Assembly: GCA_930633525.1 (NCBI GenBank)
Contig: CAKNFP010000002.1
Location: 930,001-994,000 of the forward strand
Length of the DNA: 64,000 nucleotides
Direction of reading: 5' to 3'
DNA from: Hyphomicrobiales bacterium
Lineage (GTDB): Bacteria > Pseudomonadota > Alphaproteobacteria > Rhizobiales > Beijerinckiaceae
The notes beneath the pieces were generated by a model. It was not told the DNA's origin. It did not search any database and saw only the letters and a list, made by a program, of their open reading frames with translations. The position numbers and the translations under genes were made by a program. How positions within the stretch are numbered: the stretch's first letter is position 1; each line of letters begins with the position of its first letter. Below, in pieces: positions 17,835 through 26,106 of the stretch.

Positions 17835-17925
17835 CAGCCGGACATGGTTGCCGCATGGTTAGCCGGGGCTACGAGAAAATTTCGGCGCCCCGGCAAAGCT
17901 ATCCAAGCGCAAAAGGGAACAGTGG

Positions 17926-19374
17926 ATGAACGAACGACCAAGTTACCCGGATGTTCTATTGCACATCAATGGGCGTTGGCGCCCTGCGACCGACGGGCGC
18001 TCATCCCCCGTCGCGAACCCGTCCTCCGGCGAGGTGATCGGCTCCTTCGCACATGCCTCGATCGGCGACCTGGACGAGGCGCTCGACGCGGCCTTATCCG
18101 GATTCCACGCCTGGTCACGGGTGTCTGCCTTCGACCGTTCGAAACTACTTCGTCGCTCGGCCGATCTTTTGCGCGAGCGCACGGAATTAGTAGCGCATCT
18201 GCTGACTTTGGAGCAGGGCAAACCACTTTCGGAAGCCAGGACGGAAATTCAAGCTTCCGCCGATATCATCGATTGGTTCGCCGAAGAAGCGCGGCGCACT
18301 TACGGGCGCATCGTCCCTGCACGTGTTCCGATGGCGCGGCAGCTCGTCATCAAGCAACCGGTCGGCCCTGTTGCGGCATTTACGCCATGGAATTTTCCGG
18401 TCAGCCAACTCGCACGCAAACTTGCCGCAGCGCTCGCGGCGGGATGCTCGATCATCGTCAAGGCGGCAGAGGAAACACCAGCGGCGCCGGCAGAATTGGT
18501 GCGCGCCTTCGTCGATGCCGGTTTGCCGAATGGTGCCGTCGCCCTCGTCTTCGGCACGCCTTCGGAGATTTCAGACCATCTCATTGCGCATCCGGCCGTC
18601 CGAAAAGTGACCTTTACCGGCTCGACACCGGTGGGCAAGCAACTGGCCGCCCTCGCTGGCCAGCACATGAAGCGCGCAACCATGGAACTGGGCGGGCACG
18701 CACCCGTCATCGTGCTCAAGGATGCTGATCTTGCCAGGGCAGCGGCGACGACGACTGCATCGAAATTCCGCAATGCCGGGCAAGTTTGTATCGCGCCAAC
18801 ACGCTTCCTGATCGAGGAGCCCGTCTATGACAAATTTGTTTCCCTTTTCAGCGAGATAGCCTCGAAAATCTGCGTGGGTGACGGGCTTTCCGCCGATACC
18901 ACAATGGGGCCCCTTGCGAATGAACGTCGCGTCGCGGCGATAGAAGGGTTCATCCAGGACGCAGTTGAGCGCGGAGCGGAGCGTGTCTGCGGGGGGAGCC
19001 GGATCGGCAACAGTGGCTTCTTCATGGAGCCCACGGTCCTAGCCGGCGTGCCGAGGGATGCGCGCGCCATGAACGAGGAGCCCTTTGGTCCTCTCGCGCT
19101 CATGGTGCCGATGCGATCGTTGGACGATATTGTGGTTGAAGCCAACAGACTTCCATATGGGCTGGCCGCATATGCATTCACACAGTCGTCCGCCAGCGCC
19201 TCGAGAATTGGCGAGGAGATCGCATCCGGCATGGTGTCCATCAATCACGCAGGCCTTGCCTTTCCGGAGGTGCCATTTGGAGGCATCAACGACTCCGGCT
19301 ATGGTACAGAAGGCGGTGCGGATGCCATCGAAGGCTATCTGAATAGCAAATTCATCACTCATCTTCAGATGTGA
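17926..19374 (+). CDS. NAD(P)+-dependent succinate-semialdehyde dehydrogenase-like aldehyde dehydrogenase
   Basis: 482 residues, matching the GabD subfamily. Motifs: 'VAAFTPWNFPVSQLARKLA', 'KVTFTGSTPVGKQLAALAG', the Glu in 'ATMELGGHAPVI' and catalytic Cys288 in 'NAGQVCIAPTRF'. The C-terminus has 'PFGGINDSGYGTEGG'. It oxidises succinic, glutaric or 2-oxoglutaric semialdehyde. It is 91 bp downstream of the HpcH-type aldolase, likely as a two-gene unit that removes the aldehyde the aldolase makes. Which of the three semialdehydes is used cannot be told from sequence. Confidence 0.9.
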   Translation: MNERPSYPDVLLHINGRWRPATDGRSSPVANPSSGEVIGSFAHASIGDLDEALDAALSGFHAWSRVSAFDRSKLLRRSADLLRERTELVAHLLTLEQGKPLSEARTEIQASADIIDWFAEEARRTYGRIVPARVPMARQLVIKQPVGPVAAFTPWNFPVSQLARKLAAALAAGCSIIVKAAEETPAAPAELVRAFVDAGLPNGAVALVFGTPSEISDHLIAHPAVRKVTFTGSTPVGKQLAALAGQHMKRATMELGGHAPVIVLKDADLARAAATTTASKFRNAGQVCIAPTRFLIEEPVYDKFVSLFSEIASKICVGDGLSADTTMGPLANERRVAAIEGFIQDAVERGAERVCGGSRIGNSGFFMEPTVLAGVPRDARAMNEEPFGPLALMVPMRSLDDIVVEANRLPYGLAAYAFTQSSASASRIGEEIASGMVSINHAGLAFPEVPFGGINDSGYGTEGGADAIEGYLNSKFITHLQM

Positions 19375-19411
19375 CGCGTGATAGCGATTCTATATTATCG
19401 TCTGTATCCGC

Positions 19412-19720
19412 ATGCTTGAAATCGATCGTCGCGTGATCGGGGTTGGCGTTGTCGGCCTCGCCACGGCGCGAGACGGTTGCCCGATCGGCGGGATGGCGGG
19501 GGCCTTGGCATTCGCCGGGCGCGAGGTTCCTCATCGCCGAGGCTGCCCATGCTGTCGACACACAGACCTCGGCGCGTAACAGCGAGGTCATCCATGTCGG
19601 GATCGATCACCGACCTCTCCTCGCTCCCAGACGGAGCGCCTCTGGGTGGAGTGGCCTGGCGCTCCATTCGTATGTCGTTGGACGCTCAGGGAGACCCAGG
19701 CCGGTGAACTCCCCGCCCTC
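19412..19720 (+). pseudogene. N-terminal remnant of an FAD-dependent oxidoreductase (L-2-hydroxyglutarate oxidase-like)
   Basis: One frame begins MLEIDRRVIGVGVVGLATAR, a GxGxxG flavin motif. After about 19528 the continuation 'LIAEAAHAVDTQTSARNSEV' then 'IHVGI' is found in another frame. That string is typical of the LhgO/DAO family ('GTxTSSRNSEVIHAGIYYP'). One extra base near 19528 separates the two. Homology fades after about 19640 and no C-terminal half exists. The remaining 19720-19894 holds nothing I recognise. Confidence 0.6.
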
Positions 19721-19894
19721 TCTCCATCGTGAGCCAGCCATGCCGCGTCGCTTATGAAAGAAGCCAGCGATCCTCACAGGGCGTGGAGGCCTGATCCTGG
19801 CCGTTCTGATCGGACCCGATACAGAAACCTAAGCCAGGTTTGCGCGCCCGATGATATCGGGCATCGCCTTCCACTTCACCAGTGCCTGCAACTG

Positions 19895-20791
19895 TCAAAG
19901 TCGCGCGACGGTTTCCGAAAATTCTACGTTAGTTCCGACCTCCTTTAGAGCATCAATGAAGCGGGCGGTCGCTATATCCGGCTTTTCACTTGCTACCTTC
20001 GTCAGAATGCCGAGCTCCCGATAAAACGTCTTTTCCTCCAAGCTGATTATCCTGATATTGCTTGTGTCAACTATCAGCCGCGTTAACGGCACAAAGGCCG
20101 CACCTGCTCCATAGCTTACCAAAGTCGCCATAGCATCGAAGTGATTCATCCAAATGGCTTCTTTGACCGTCGTCCGTTCGTGCGCCAGGAACTCATCAAT
20201 ACTTCGCCCGCCGGCCGTGGAATGCTCGTATCGGATCAGGGGTCCGCGCCGCAGAGCGCTCCGCCAAGTGTCCTGTTCCCAGCTTGAGGGCGCAATGAGG
20301 ACGTAGGGCGTTCGAAATAGTGGAATCCAGCTAAGCGGGTGTGAAGGCAAACGTCCAGGACGGATCGTGACCGCGAGATCGAGTTCCTCTCGTTCGACAT
20401 GGCCGGCCGCCCCAGTTTCGAGCCGAACGGCTCGAATCGTGACGTCGGGGCACGAATGACGGAACAGAACCATTGCGCGCGCGACAAGGGTACTGTGCAT
20501 GGAGGCTATCGTACCTATCCGGATCGTCCCACGCAGCGGCTTGTTTGCGGATGGCTTGCGCATCTTCTCCAGCAATTCGAGCGCTTGCTCCGCCAGCGGA
20601 AGAAACTCTTGCCCAGCTGGATTGAGCTTGGCCGACCGGCCCGTCCGATGGAACAGTTGCGTGTCGAGGTATTCCTCAAGACGCCGGATGTGATCGCTGA
20701 CCGCTGACTGAGTCATATTCAAACGTGCGCTCGCACCGGTGAAGGTGCCATATTTGCAGACTGCAATGAATGTGCTCAACTCCCGTAGCAT
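19895..20791 (-). CDS. LysR family transcriptional regulator
   Basis: 298 residues, normal size. The N-terminal HTH (about residues 2-60: 'LSTFIAVCKYGTFTGASARL', 'MTQSAVSDHIRRLEEYLDTQ', 'LFHRTGRSAKL') is followed by a LysR substrate-binding domain from about residue 88. It is divergent from the amino-acid transporter/racemase operon, with the leader B dyad between them. Divergent LysR genes usually activate the facing operon in response to its substrate. Confidence 0.93.
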   Translation of the reverse strand: MLRELSTFIAVCKYGTFTGASARLNMTQSAVSDHIRRLEEYLDTQLFHRTGRSAKLNPAGQEFLPLAEQALELLEKMRKPSANKPLRGTIRIGTIASMHSTLVARAMVLFRHSCPDVTIRAVRLETGAAGHVEREELDLAVTIRPGRLPSHPLSWIPLFRTPYVLIAPSSWEQDTWRSALRRGPLIRYEHSTAGGRSIDEFLAHERTTVKEAIWMNHFDAMATLVSYGAGAAFVPLTRLIVDTSNIRIISLEEKTFYRELGILTKVASEKPDIATARFIDALKEVGTNVEFSETVARL

Positions 20792-20875
20792 AATATCATC
20801 CTCGATCCGCTGCCCCGCGGTTCACCCCAGCCCAACCGACACGACTTCGGCATCGTTGAGCCTGACTAAGTATCG

Positions 20876-20969
20876 CCAAATGCGATGCTCACTATCATAA
20901 TAATGCTCTTTCCATGCCGATTATCAATGCTAGATTTTGTACACAAGTAAAGGGAAAGAGGGTTCGCTC
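20876..20969 (+). promoter_or_regulatory. Leader copy B upstream of the transporter operon
   Basis: Aligned with leader A at 15531-15622; conserved parts include CGATGCTCA, TCTTTCC/TCTTTCG, GATTATCAATGCTA and GGGAAAGA. It lies between the divergent LysR start (20791) and the operon, where a LysR recognition site and the operon promoter are expected. A dyad around TATCATAATAAT and ATTATCAATGC is a candidate site. Confidence 0.6.
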
Positions 20970-21320
20970 ATGAAATCAGGCGTCTTGGCCCGCTCCGATC
21001 AACGCATCTGTGCTGGTTGGAATCAGCGTGCAACCGCGGCACTTCGCCTCGCTGCGGCGCGGCACCCCGTTCCTGCCCGGCCTTTCGAACATGACGACGC
21101 ACTTAGGCGCGCCGAGCTGAGGGTCATCGAATACACTGCGGTCTCGCCTACTGAAACTGTCAACAACAAGAACCCATCGATTAGATCCGCGGTCGATTTC
21201 ACCCGCCTTCCTGCCGCTCCAGATACTTGTTGCTCAGGAATTCATCCCGAAGCACGACGTGCACTGCGACCGTCATCATACGCGGTTCGCCGCGCCCCTT
21301 CCGATTCGGCACCTGTTTAA
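20970..21320 (+). pseudogene. Start of an amino-acid binding-protein gene fused to unrelated sequence
   Basis: The leader, ribosome site, ATG and first codons (MKSGVLARS against MEFSTLARS) match the intact binding-protein gene at 15623. After about nine codons the sequence no longer encodes a signal peptide or any binding-protein motif. The 117-codon frame that remains is Arg/Ala-rich without recognised features. The spacer after the stop again matches the intact copy. I read this as replacement or internal deletion of the binding-protein body in copy B. Confidence 0.6.
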
Positions 21321-21336
21321 CTAAGGGCGTCGCGCT

Positions 21337-21990
21337 ATGCTGGATCTCAATTTCATCGCCCGAACCGCGCCGCTTTTCGCTGAGGGGCTCCGAATCACGC
21401 TTCTGCTCTCCGTGCTCGGCATTCTTGGATCGTTGATCGGGGGAGGTTTCGTTGTCGCTGCGAGTCGATCGCGGGTGGTTGCCTTACGCGGGATTGCGCG
21501 TGCCTATATTGAGGTAATGCGGAACACGCCTGTTATCATCCAAATGTTCCTTATTTATTTTGGCCTTGCCTCGCTAGGTATTCGCTTTCCCGCGTTTATA
21601 TGCGCCTTGCTGGCAATTGTTTTGCAGAACAGCGCATACATGGGCGAAATTTATCGCGTCGGCATAGACTCAATCAGCCGCCGACAGTTCGAGTCCGCGC
21701 TTGCCCTCGGAATGTTGCCGCGCACAGCCCTCATCACGATGGTACTGCCGCAGGCGATACGGCGCATACTGCCTCCGATCGGAAACCAGTTCGTGGCGAT
21801 TATCAAAGATACGTCAATTGCATCAACAATAACCGTATTCGAACTGACCCATACAGCGAAGCTTATGCTGGAGAGAACGGCTGCCCCTTACGAAATCTAT
21901 GCAATGCTATCGATTCTCTATCTCTTCCTTACATGCGTGACATTGGCGGCGCTGAAGGCCGTTGAAACCGCATTCCCTGTAAGGAATTAA
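21337..21990 (+). CDS. Amino-acid ABC transporter permease (HisM/GlnP family), first subunit
   Basis: 217 residues with five predicted membrane segments. It has the polar amino-acid permease signature: 'YIEVMRNTPVIIQMFLIYFG', 'YMGEIYRVGIDSISRRQFES' (EAA loop with 'ALALGM'), and 'VLPQAIRRILPPIGNQFVAI'. It forms the membrane channel together with the next gene product, driven by the ATPase at 22635. Four nucleotides separate it from the second permease. Confidence 0.92.
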   Translation: MLDLNFIARTAPLFAEGLRITLLLSVLGILGSLIGGGFVVAASRSRVVALRGIARAYIEVMRNTPVIIQMFLIYFGLASLGIRFPAFICALLAIVLQNSAYMGEIYRVGIDSISRRQFESALALGMLPRTALITMVLPQAIRRILPPIGNQFVAIIKDTSIASTITVFELTHTAKLMLERTAAPYEIYAMLSILYLFLTCVTLAALKAVETAFPVRN

Positions 21991-21994
21991 ATAA

Positions 21995-22645
21995 ATGGCG
22001 ATCAATGATACCTTTAACATATTTCAATACCTGGCACTCGGGGCCGCATCGACGGTATACCTCGCTATATTCTCGATTATCCTCAGCGGTATTGGTGGGC
22101 TCTGCCTCGCCGCTCTCCTCTTACAGAAATTCAGAATACCACGCTATTGCGCATTGACGTATAGCTTCACGATAAGGGGCATCCCGCTTTTGGTCCTGCT
22201 CGTCGGCTTCTATTACAGCTTTCCTTACCTAGGATTTGATTTTCCCCCGCGCGTGGCGGCGGTTATTGTCATCTCTGCGTACTTCTCAGCGCACATGGCG
22301 GAAGTGTTTCGTGCAGCGATCAACGCGATACCGCGGGGCCAATGGGACGCCGGCCGTAGCGTGGGAATGAGAAACGCGACTCTATTGCGCATCATCATTC
22401 TGCCGCTTGCGATGCGCCTCGTAGCAGCGCCATTTGTGAATGTCTCTTTGAGCATATTGAAAGGCACCTCTCTTGTTGTTGCTATCGGAGTTTGGGAGCT
22501 GGCCTCGGCCGGCCGCGAGCTCGAGCAGAGAACCGGCGCTGCTTTGGAAATCTATCTGGCTGTTGCAGCTATGTATTTTGTCCTGTGCTTCGCACTGTCC
22601 CTAGTTTCCCGTCGGATCGAAAAGGCATTCCAATATGTCCACTAG
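21995..22645 (+). CDS. Amino-acid ABC transporter permease, second subunit
   Basis: 216 residues, a second HisM/GlnP-type permease. It has 'GIPLLVLLVGFYYSFPYLGF', the EAA-type loop 'HMAEVFRAAINAIPRGQWDA' followed by 'GRSVGM', and 'ILPLAMRLVAAPFVNVSLSI'. An AAGGAAT ribosome site precedes the ATG. It overlaps the ATPase gene by 11 bp. Two different permeases suggest a heterodimeric channel. Confidence 0.92.
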   Translation: MAINDTFNIFQYLALGAASTVYLAIFSIILSGIGGLCLAALLLQKFRIPRYCALTYSFTIRGIPLLVLLVGFYYSFPYLGFDFPPRVAAVIVISAYFSAHMAEVFRAAINAIPRGQWDAGRSVGMRNATLLRIIILPLAMRLVAAPFVNVSLSILKGTSLVVAIGVWELASAGRELEQRTGAALEIYLAVAAMYFVLCFALSLVSRRIEKAFQYVH

Positions 22646-23444
22646 CCCTCTTGTTCAGCAAGATTCGGCCACACTCGTCGAAATCCGGAATGTCGGAAAG
22701 CGCTTTGGAACGAAGACCGTCCTGAAAGATGTTAGCGAAAGCGTTCGGTCGGGTGAGGTACTCAGCCTGATCGGCCCTAGCGGGTCTGGCAAGACGACCC
22801 TGCTGCGCTGCCTCAATTTCCTCGAGACCTACGAAGAGGGCACGATCTCGATCGCGGGGGAAACCGTGGGCTATAGAATTGGGCAAGACGGAATCCGGAA
22901 GCGACGCCCCGACAGGGAAATCGCCGCGGCCCGCGCTGAAGCGGGAATGGTTTTTCAGGGATACAACCTGTTTCCGCATCTGACCGCCTTGCAGAATATT
23001 ACTGCGGCTCCCATACGCGTGAGGGGCACGGGCAAAGCCCAGGCGCGGGATATCGCCGAGGCTCTGCTCGAACGGGTTGGCCTGCGCGACAAGGCTTCGA
23101 GCTACCCAAACGAACTCTCCGGGGGACAACAGCAGAGGGTCGCCATTGCGCGGACGCTGGCGATGAAGCCGCGCCTGATGCTTCTCGACGAAATCACCTC
23201 AGCGCTTGACCCCGAACTTGTGGGAGAAGTGCTCAACGTGATCCGCGAACTCGTCGCCGAAGGCATGACGATGGTCATCGTCACTCATGAAATGCAATTT
23301 GCCCGCGAGGTCTCGACGCGTGTTGCGTTCATGGCGGACGGACGAATTGTTGAATCCGCTCCACCCAAGGAGCTGTTCTCAAATTCACAAAACGATCGCC
23401 TGAAGGGCTTTCTTGCTCGATACCGCGACGCATATCTGATCTGA
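22635..23444 (+). CDS. Amino-acid ABC transporter ATP-binding protein (GlnQ/HisP family)
   Basis: 269 residues. Walker A 'IGPSGSGKTTLLRCLNFLE', Q-loop 'GMVFQGYNLFPHLTALQNI', ABC signature 'LSGGQQQRVAIARTLAMKP', Walker B 'LMLLDEITSALDPELVGEVL' and H-loop 'VTHEMQFAREV' are all intact. It energises the two permeases upstream. The insertion between the first strands and the Q-loop ('IAGETVGYRIGQDGIRKRRP') is longer than usual for GlnQ but typical of a HisP-like subgroup. Confidence 0.94.
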   Translation: MSTSPLVQQDSATLVEIRNVGKRFGTKTVLKDVSESVRSGEVLSLIGPSGSGKTTLLRCLNFLETYEEGTISIAGETVGYRIGQDGIRKRRPDREIAAARAEAGMVFQGYNLFPHLTALQNITAAPIRVRGTGKAQARDIAEALLERVGLRDKASSYPNELSGGQQQRVAIARTLAMKPRLMLLDEITSALDPELVGEVLNVIRELVAEGMTMVIVTHEMQFAREVSTRVAFMADGRIVESAPPKELFSNSQNDRLKGFLARYRDAYLI

Positions 23445-23453
23445 GGTAACGTA

Positions 23454-24617
23454 ATGATCCCCGCTTTCAATTCACCTGCTTCAGGTCCTGCTCATCACCG
23501 GCCTACGTGGTGTGAGATCGACCTTGACGCCATCGAGCATAATTTCAAATTCCTTCGGCGATTGGTGGGCCCGGATGTAAAGATCTTCGCATGCACCAAA
23601 GGAAATGCAGGCGGCTGCGGCTTCGTCGGGGTTGCAACGTTCCTCGAATCCGTCGGCGCCGACGGCATCGCGGTGGGCAATGTCGACGATGCCATGGCTA
23701 TTCGGCGAGCCGGCGGAACGCTTCCTATACTGCTCTACCCCAGCTGTTTGCCGATGTCGGCGAGAGCGCTGGCCGCCAACCGTCTGATGCCGACGATCTC
23801 CACGCTCGACGATGTCGAGGCCTGGTCGGCGCAGGCGCAGGGCCCGCTGGAGGTGTTTCTCAAATTGGATGGCGGCGGCCTTCGTGTCGGCGCGTTGCCC
23901 GTCGACGCGATCCAGGTTGCCCAAGCGGTCATGGCAAGCCGGCATCTCAGGCTTGCGGGTGTCTATGCGCATCCCGTCACGTCTGGTAACTTTGACACAG
24001 CCGGGTACTACCGGCCGCAGATCGATACGATCGTCGAGGTGCTGAAGCAGTTGGATGCAGCCGGAATAGTGCCGCCGATCCGGATGGTAGCGAGTTCTGA
24101 GATCATACTGTCATATCCGGAAGTCGACTTTAATGCTGTTGACCCTGGTCGCCTGTTCACGGGAACACAATTCCCGGCTGTCAAGGAACGGCAGGGCGAG
24201 TGGCGCTCGGCCTTTATTTCGCTGAAGTCCCGGATCGTGATGAAAAAGCCGCTTCACGACCTTTCGGGCATCGCCTTCGTTCCAAATTTCTTCCCACGTC
24301 GGGAGAACATGATCATTGGCCTTATTCCGATCGGCTGGTGCGATGGCTATCCTCGGGTGCTGCCTGAAGGAGCCTACGCGCTTGTGAAGGGTAAGCGCGT
24401 GCCCATCCTCGGACCTGTGCATTCCGAGTTGTTACGTATTGATCTGACAGATGTGCCTGACGCCGACGTCGGAGAAGAGGTCGTTCTGTTGGGAAGATCC
24501 GGCGGCGCGGAGATCACTTTGGAAGAGTTGAGTGTGCAGTGGAACGTCCCGCAGGGGATCGTCAGGCATTCAATACGCGCTCACGTTCCTCGCCTTTACC
24601 TGCGTGGTCAAGCTTAA
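23454..24617 (+). CDS. Alanine racemase-like fold-type III PLP protein lacking the catalytic tyrosine
   Basis: 387 residues with the two-domain alanine racemase layout: barrel 'PTWCEIDLDAIEHNFKFLRR' and 'LAGVYAHPVTSG', and C-terminal 'EEVVLLGRSGGAEITLEELS' with 'VPRLYLRG'. The PLP lysine is kept (Lys49 in FACTKGNAGGCG). The tyrosine of the usual 'KANAYGHG' is glycine. The catalytic base Tyr265 of 'GYADGW/Y' is Trp295 ('PIGWCDGYPR'), and the 'ICMDQ' motif that shapes the substrate pocket is replaced by 'GPVHSE'. It therefore probably does not racemise alanine. It may use a one-base mechanism on another amino acid or do a different PLP reaction. It is 9 bp after the transporter ATPase and before a D-amino-acid enzyme. 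Confidence 0.8.
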   Translation: MIPAFNSPASGPAHHRPTWCEIDLDAIEHNFKFLRRLVGPDVKIFACTKGNAGGCGFVGVATFLESVGADGIAVGNVDDAMAIRRAGGTLPILLYPSCLPMSARALAANRLMPTISTLDDVEAWSAQAQGPLEVFLKLDGGGLRVGALPVDAIQVAQAVMASRHLRLAGVYAHPVTSGNFDTAGYYRPQIDTIVEVLKQLDAAGIVPPIRMVASSEIILSYPEVDFNAVDPGRLFTGTQFPAVKERQGEWRSAFISLKSRIVMKKPLHDLSGIAFVPNFFPRRENMIIGLIPIGWCDGYPRVLPEGAYALVKGKRVPILGPVHSELLRIDLTDVPDADVGEEVVLLGRSGGAEITLEELSVQWNVPQGIVRHSIRAHVPRLYLRGQA

Positions 24618-24744
24618 ACGGCCCTCCTTATCAGCACCGTTGTTTCCGTTGGTGGTGGAACGGCAGGGCTGTTTCGCGCGCGTGAATCTACGGCGTGACT
24701 TATCATGTAATGCGTCTGCGTGGCGGCGCGGCGAGGAATTTCCT

Positions 24745-26046
24745 ATGGTCAGTATTGGATCCTGTTCTGTTGTCATGCTTGATGGTGCCACCAAGGGCAT
24801 TCCGGCAGGAGCCGCCCCCTTTCCAATCGAAGAGATCGGTCAGAAGGGATGGAACTTGCTGTCGGAAGATCTGCCGTTGCCCCTAGCCGTTCTGAGGCAG
24901 GACGACATCGCGCATAACAGCAATTGGATGCGGGATTTCCTCCATGCCAGCGGCGCCCAGATCGCGCCCCACGGCAAGACCACCATGAGTCCCGAGCTCT
25001 TCAACCTCCAGATCGAAGACGGCGCCTGGGGTATTACGCTTGCGACAGTTCAGCAGGTCACGGTCGCACGGAAATATGGCCATCGTCGCATTCTGCTAGC
25101 CAATCAGTTGGTTGGTCGGGCCGCGATCGGCAGCATCTTTGGAGAGTTGAAAGCTGACCCTGCCTTTGAGTTCTTCTGCATCGCGGATTCCGTCGCAAAT
25201 GTCCGCGCTCTCTCACGTGCGGCCACGGAATGGAACCTGGCGCGCCCACTGCGTATTCTCGTCGAACTTGGCTATCGAGGCGGCCGCACGGGTTGCCGCA
25301 CGATAGAGGACGCACTCCAGGTCGCGCAGGAAATTGCGGGGAGCGGAGGGCGCCTGAGCCTTGCCGGCGTCGAAGCCTTCGAAGGGCTGCTGAAAGGAAC
25401 TACGGCTGCCGAGACCAAGGAACTCGTCGAGGCATTCCTGGCGCGTCTGCTTGACCTGGCCACGCAATGCGAAGAGTCTGGCCTGTACGGATCGGATCGG
25501 CCGATCTTGAGCGCCGGAGGCTCTGCGTACTACGATATTGTCGTCGATAAGCTCCAGCAACACGGTCTCACTTCACGCTATACGCTTATTCTGCGCAGCG
25601 GATGCTATCTCACCCATGATAGCGGAATGTATCGCAACGCTTTCGAACAGTTGCGAACCCGCAATCCCGAGTTGGCAGCCCATAGTGGCGGATTGCGACC
25701 CGCGTTGGAGGTCTGGGCTTACATCCAGTCTCGGGCAGAGCCTTCCCAAGCCATCGCCAATTTCGGGAAGCGCGACGCATCTCATGACGATCTGCCGGTC
25801 GCAATCAAGTGGTTTCGTCCCGGTGGCTCCATGTCGCGACCGGAAAGAATTCCCTGCGGTCATCGCGTTGTTCAACTTAATGACCAGCATTGCCATCTGG
25901 AAATCCCAGCCGAGTCACCCTTGGCTATCGGCGACATGGTGGCCTTCGGTGTCTCTCACCCGTGCCTCACCTTCGACAAGTGGCGAACCCTGTATGTCGT
26001 GGATGAGAAATATACTGTCGTCTCGGCAGTTTGCACATACTTCTGA
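24745..26046 (+). CDS. D-serine deaminase/D-threonine aldolase-like PLP enzyme (DSD1 family)
   Basis: 433 residues from the ATG at 24745; earlier in-frame starts add 71 residues that overlap the racemase-like gene and lack similarity. The N-terminal alanine-racemase-type barrel carries the PLP lysine Lys78 in 'IAPHGKTTMSPELFNLQ', diagnostic for this family. The C-terminal D-serine dehydratase-like domain has the metal-ligand pattern 'GVSHPCLTFDKW' (His and Cys for zinc). Members deaminate D-serine or 3-hydroxy-D-aspartate, or cleave D-threonine. With the upstream racemase-like protein and the amino-acid transporter it suggests catabolism of a D- or unusual amino acid. Confidence 0.85.
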   Translation: MVSIGSCSVVMLDGATKGIPAGAAPFPIEEIGQKGWNLLSEDLPLPLAVLRQDDIAHNSNWMRDFLHASGAQIAPHGKTTMSPELFNLQIEDGAWGITLATVQQVTVARKYGHRRILLANQLVGRAAIGSIFGELKADPAFEFFCIADSVANVRALSRAATEWNLARPLRILVELGYRGGRTGCRTIEDALQVAQEIAGSGGRLSLAGVEAFEGLLKGTTAAETKELVEAFLARLLDLATQCEESGLYGSDRPILSAGGSAYYDIVVDKLQQHGLTSRYTLILRSGCYLTHDSGMYRNAFEQLRTRNPELAAHSGGLRPALEVWAYIQSRAEPSQAIANFGKRDASHDDLPVAIKWFRPGGSMSRPERIPCGHRVVQLNDQHCHLEIPAESPLAIGDMVAFGVSHPCLTFDKWRTLYVVDEKYTVVSAVCTYF

Positions 26047-26106
26047 AACTCCGAAAGCCAATCAAATATTTGCATGGCGCAACACGTTTAACTGCTTTGA
26101 GGCAAC

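Noticed and set aside
24532..24744. N-terminal extension of the DSD1-family enzyme
   Set aside because: It overlaps the end of the racemase-like gene and has no similarity to the family; the ATG at 24745 follows a GAGGA site.
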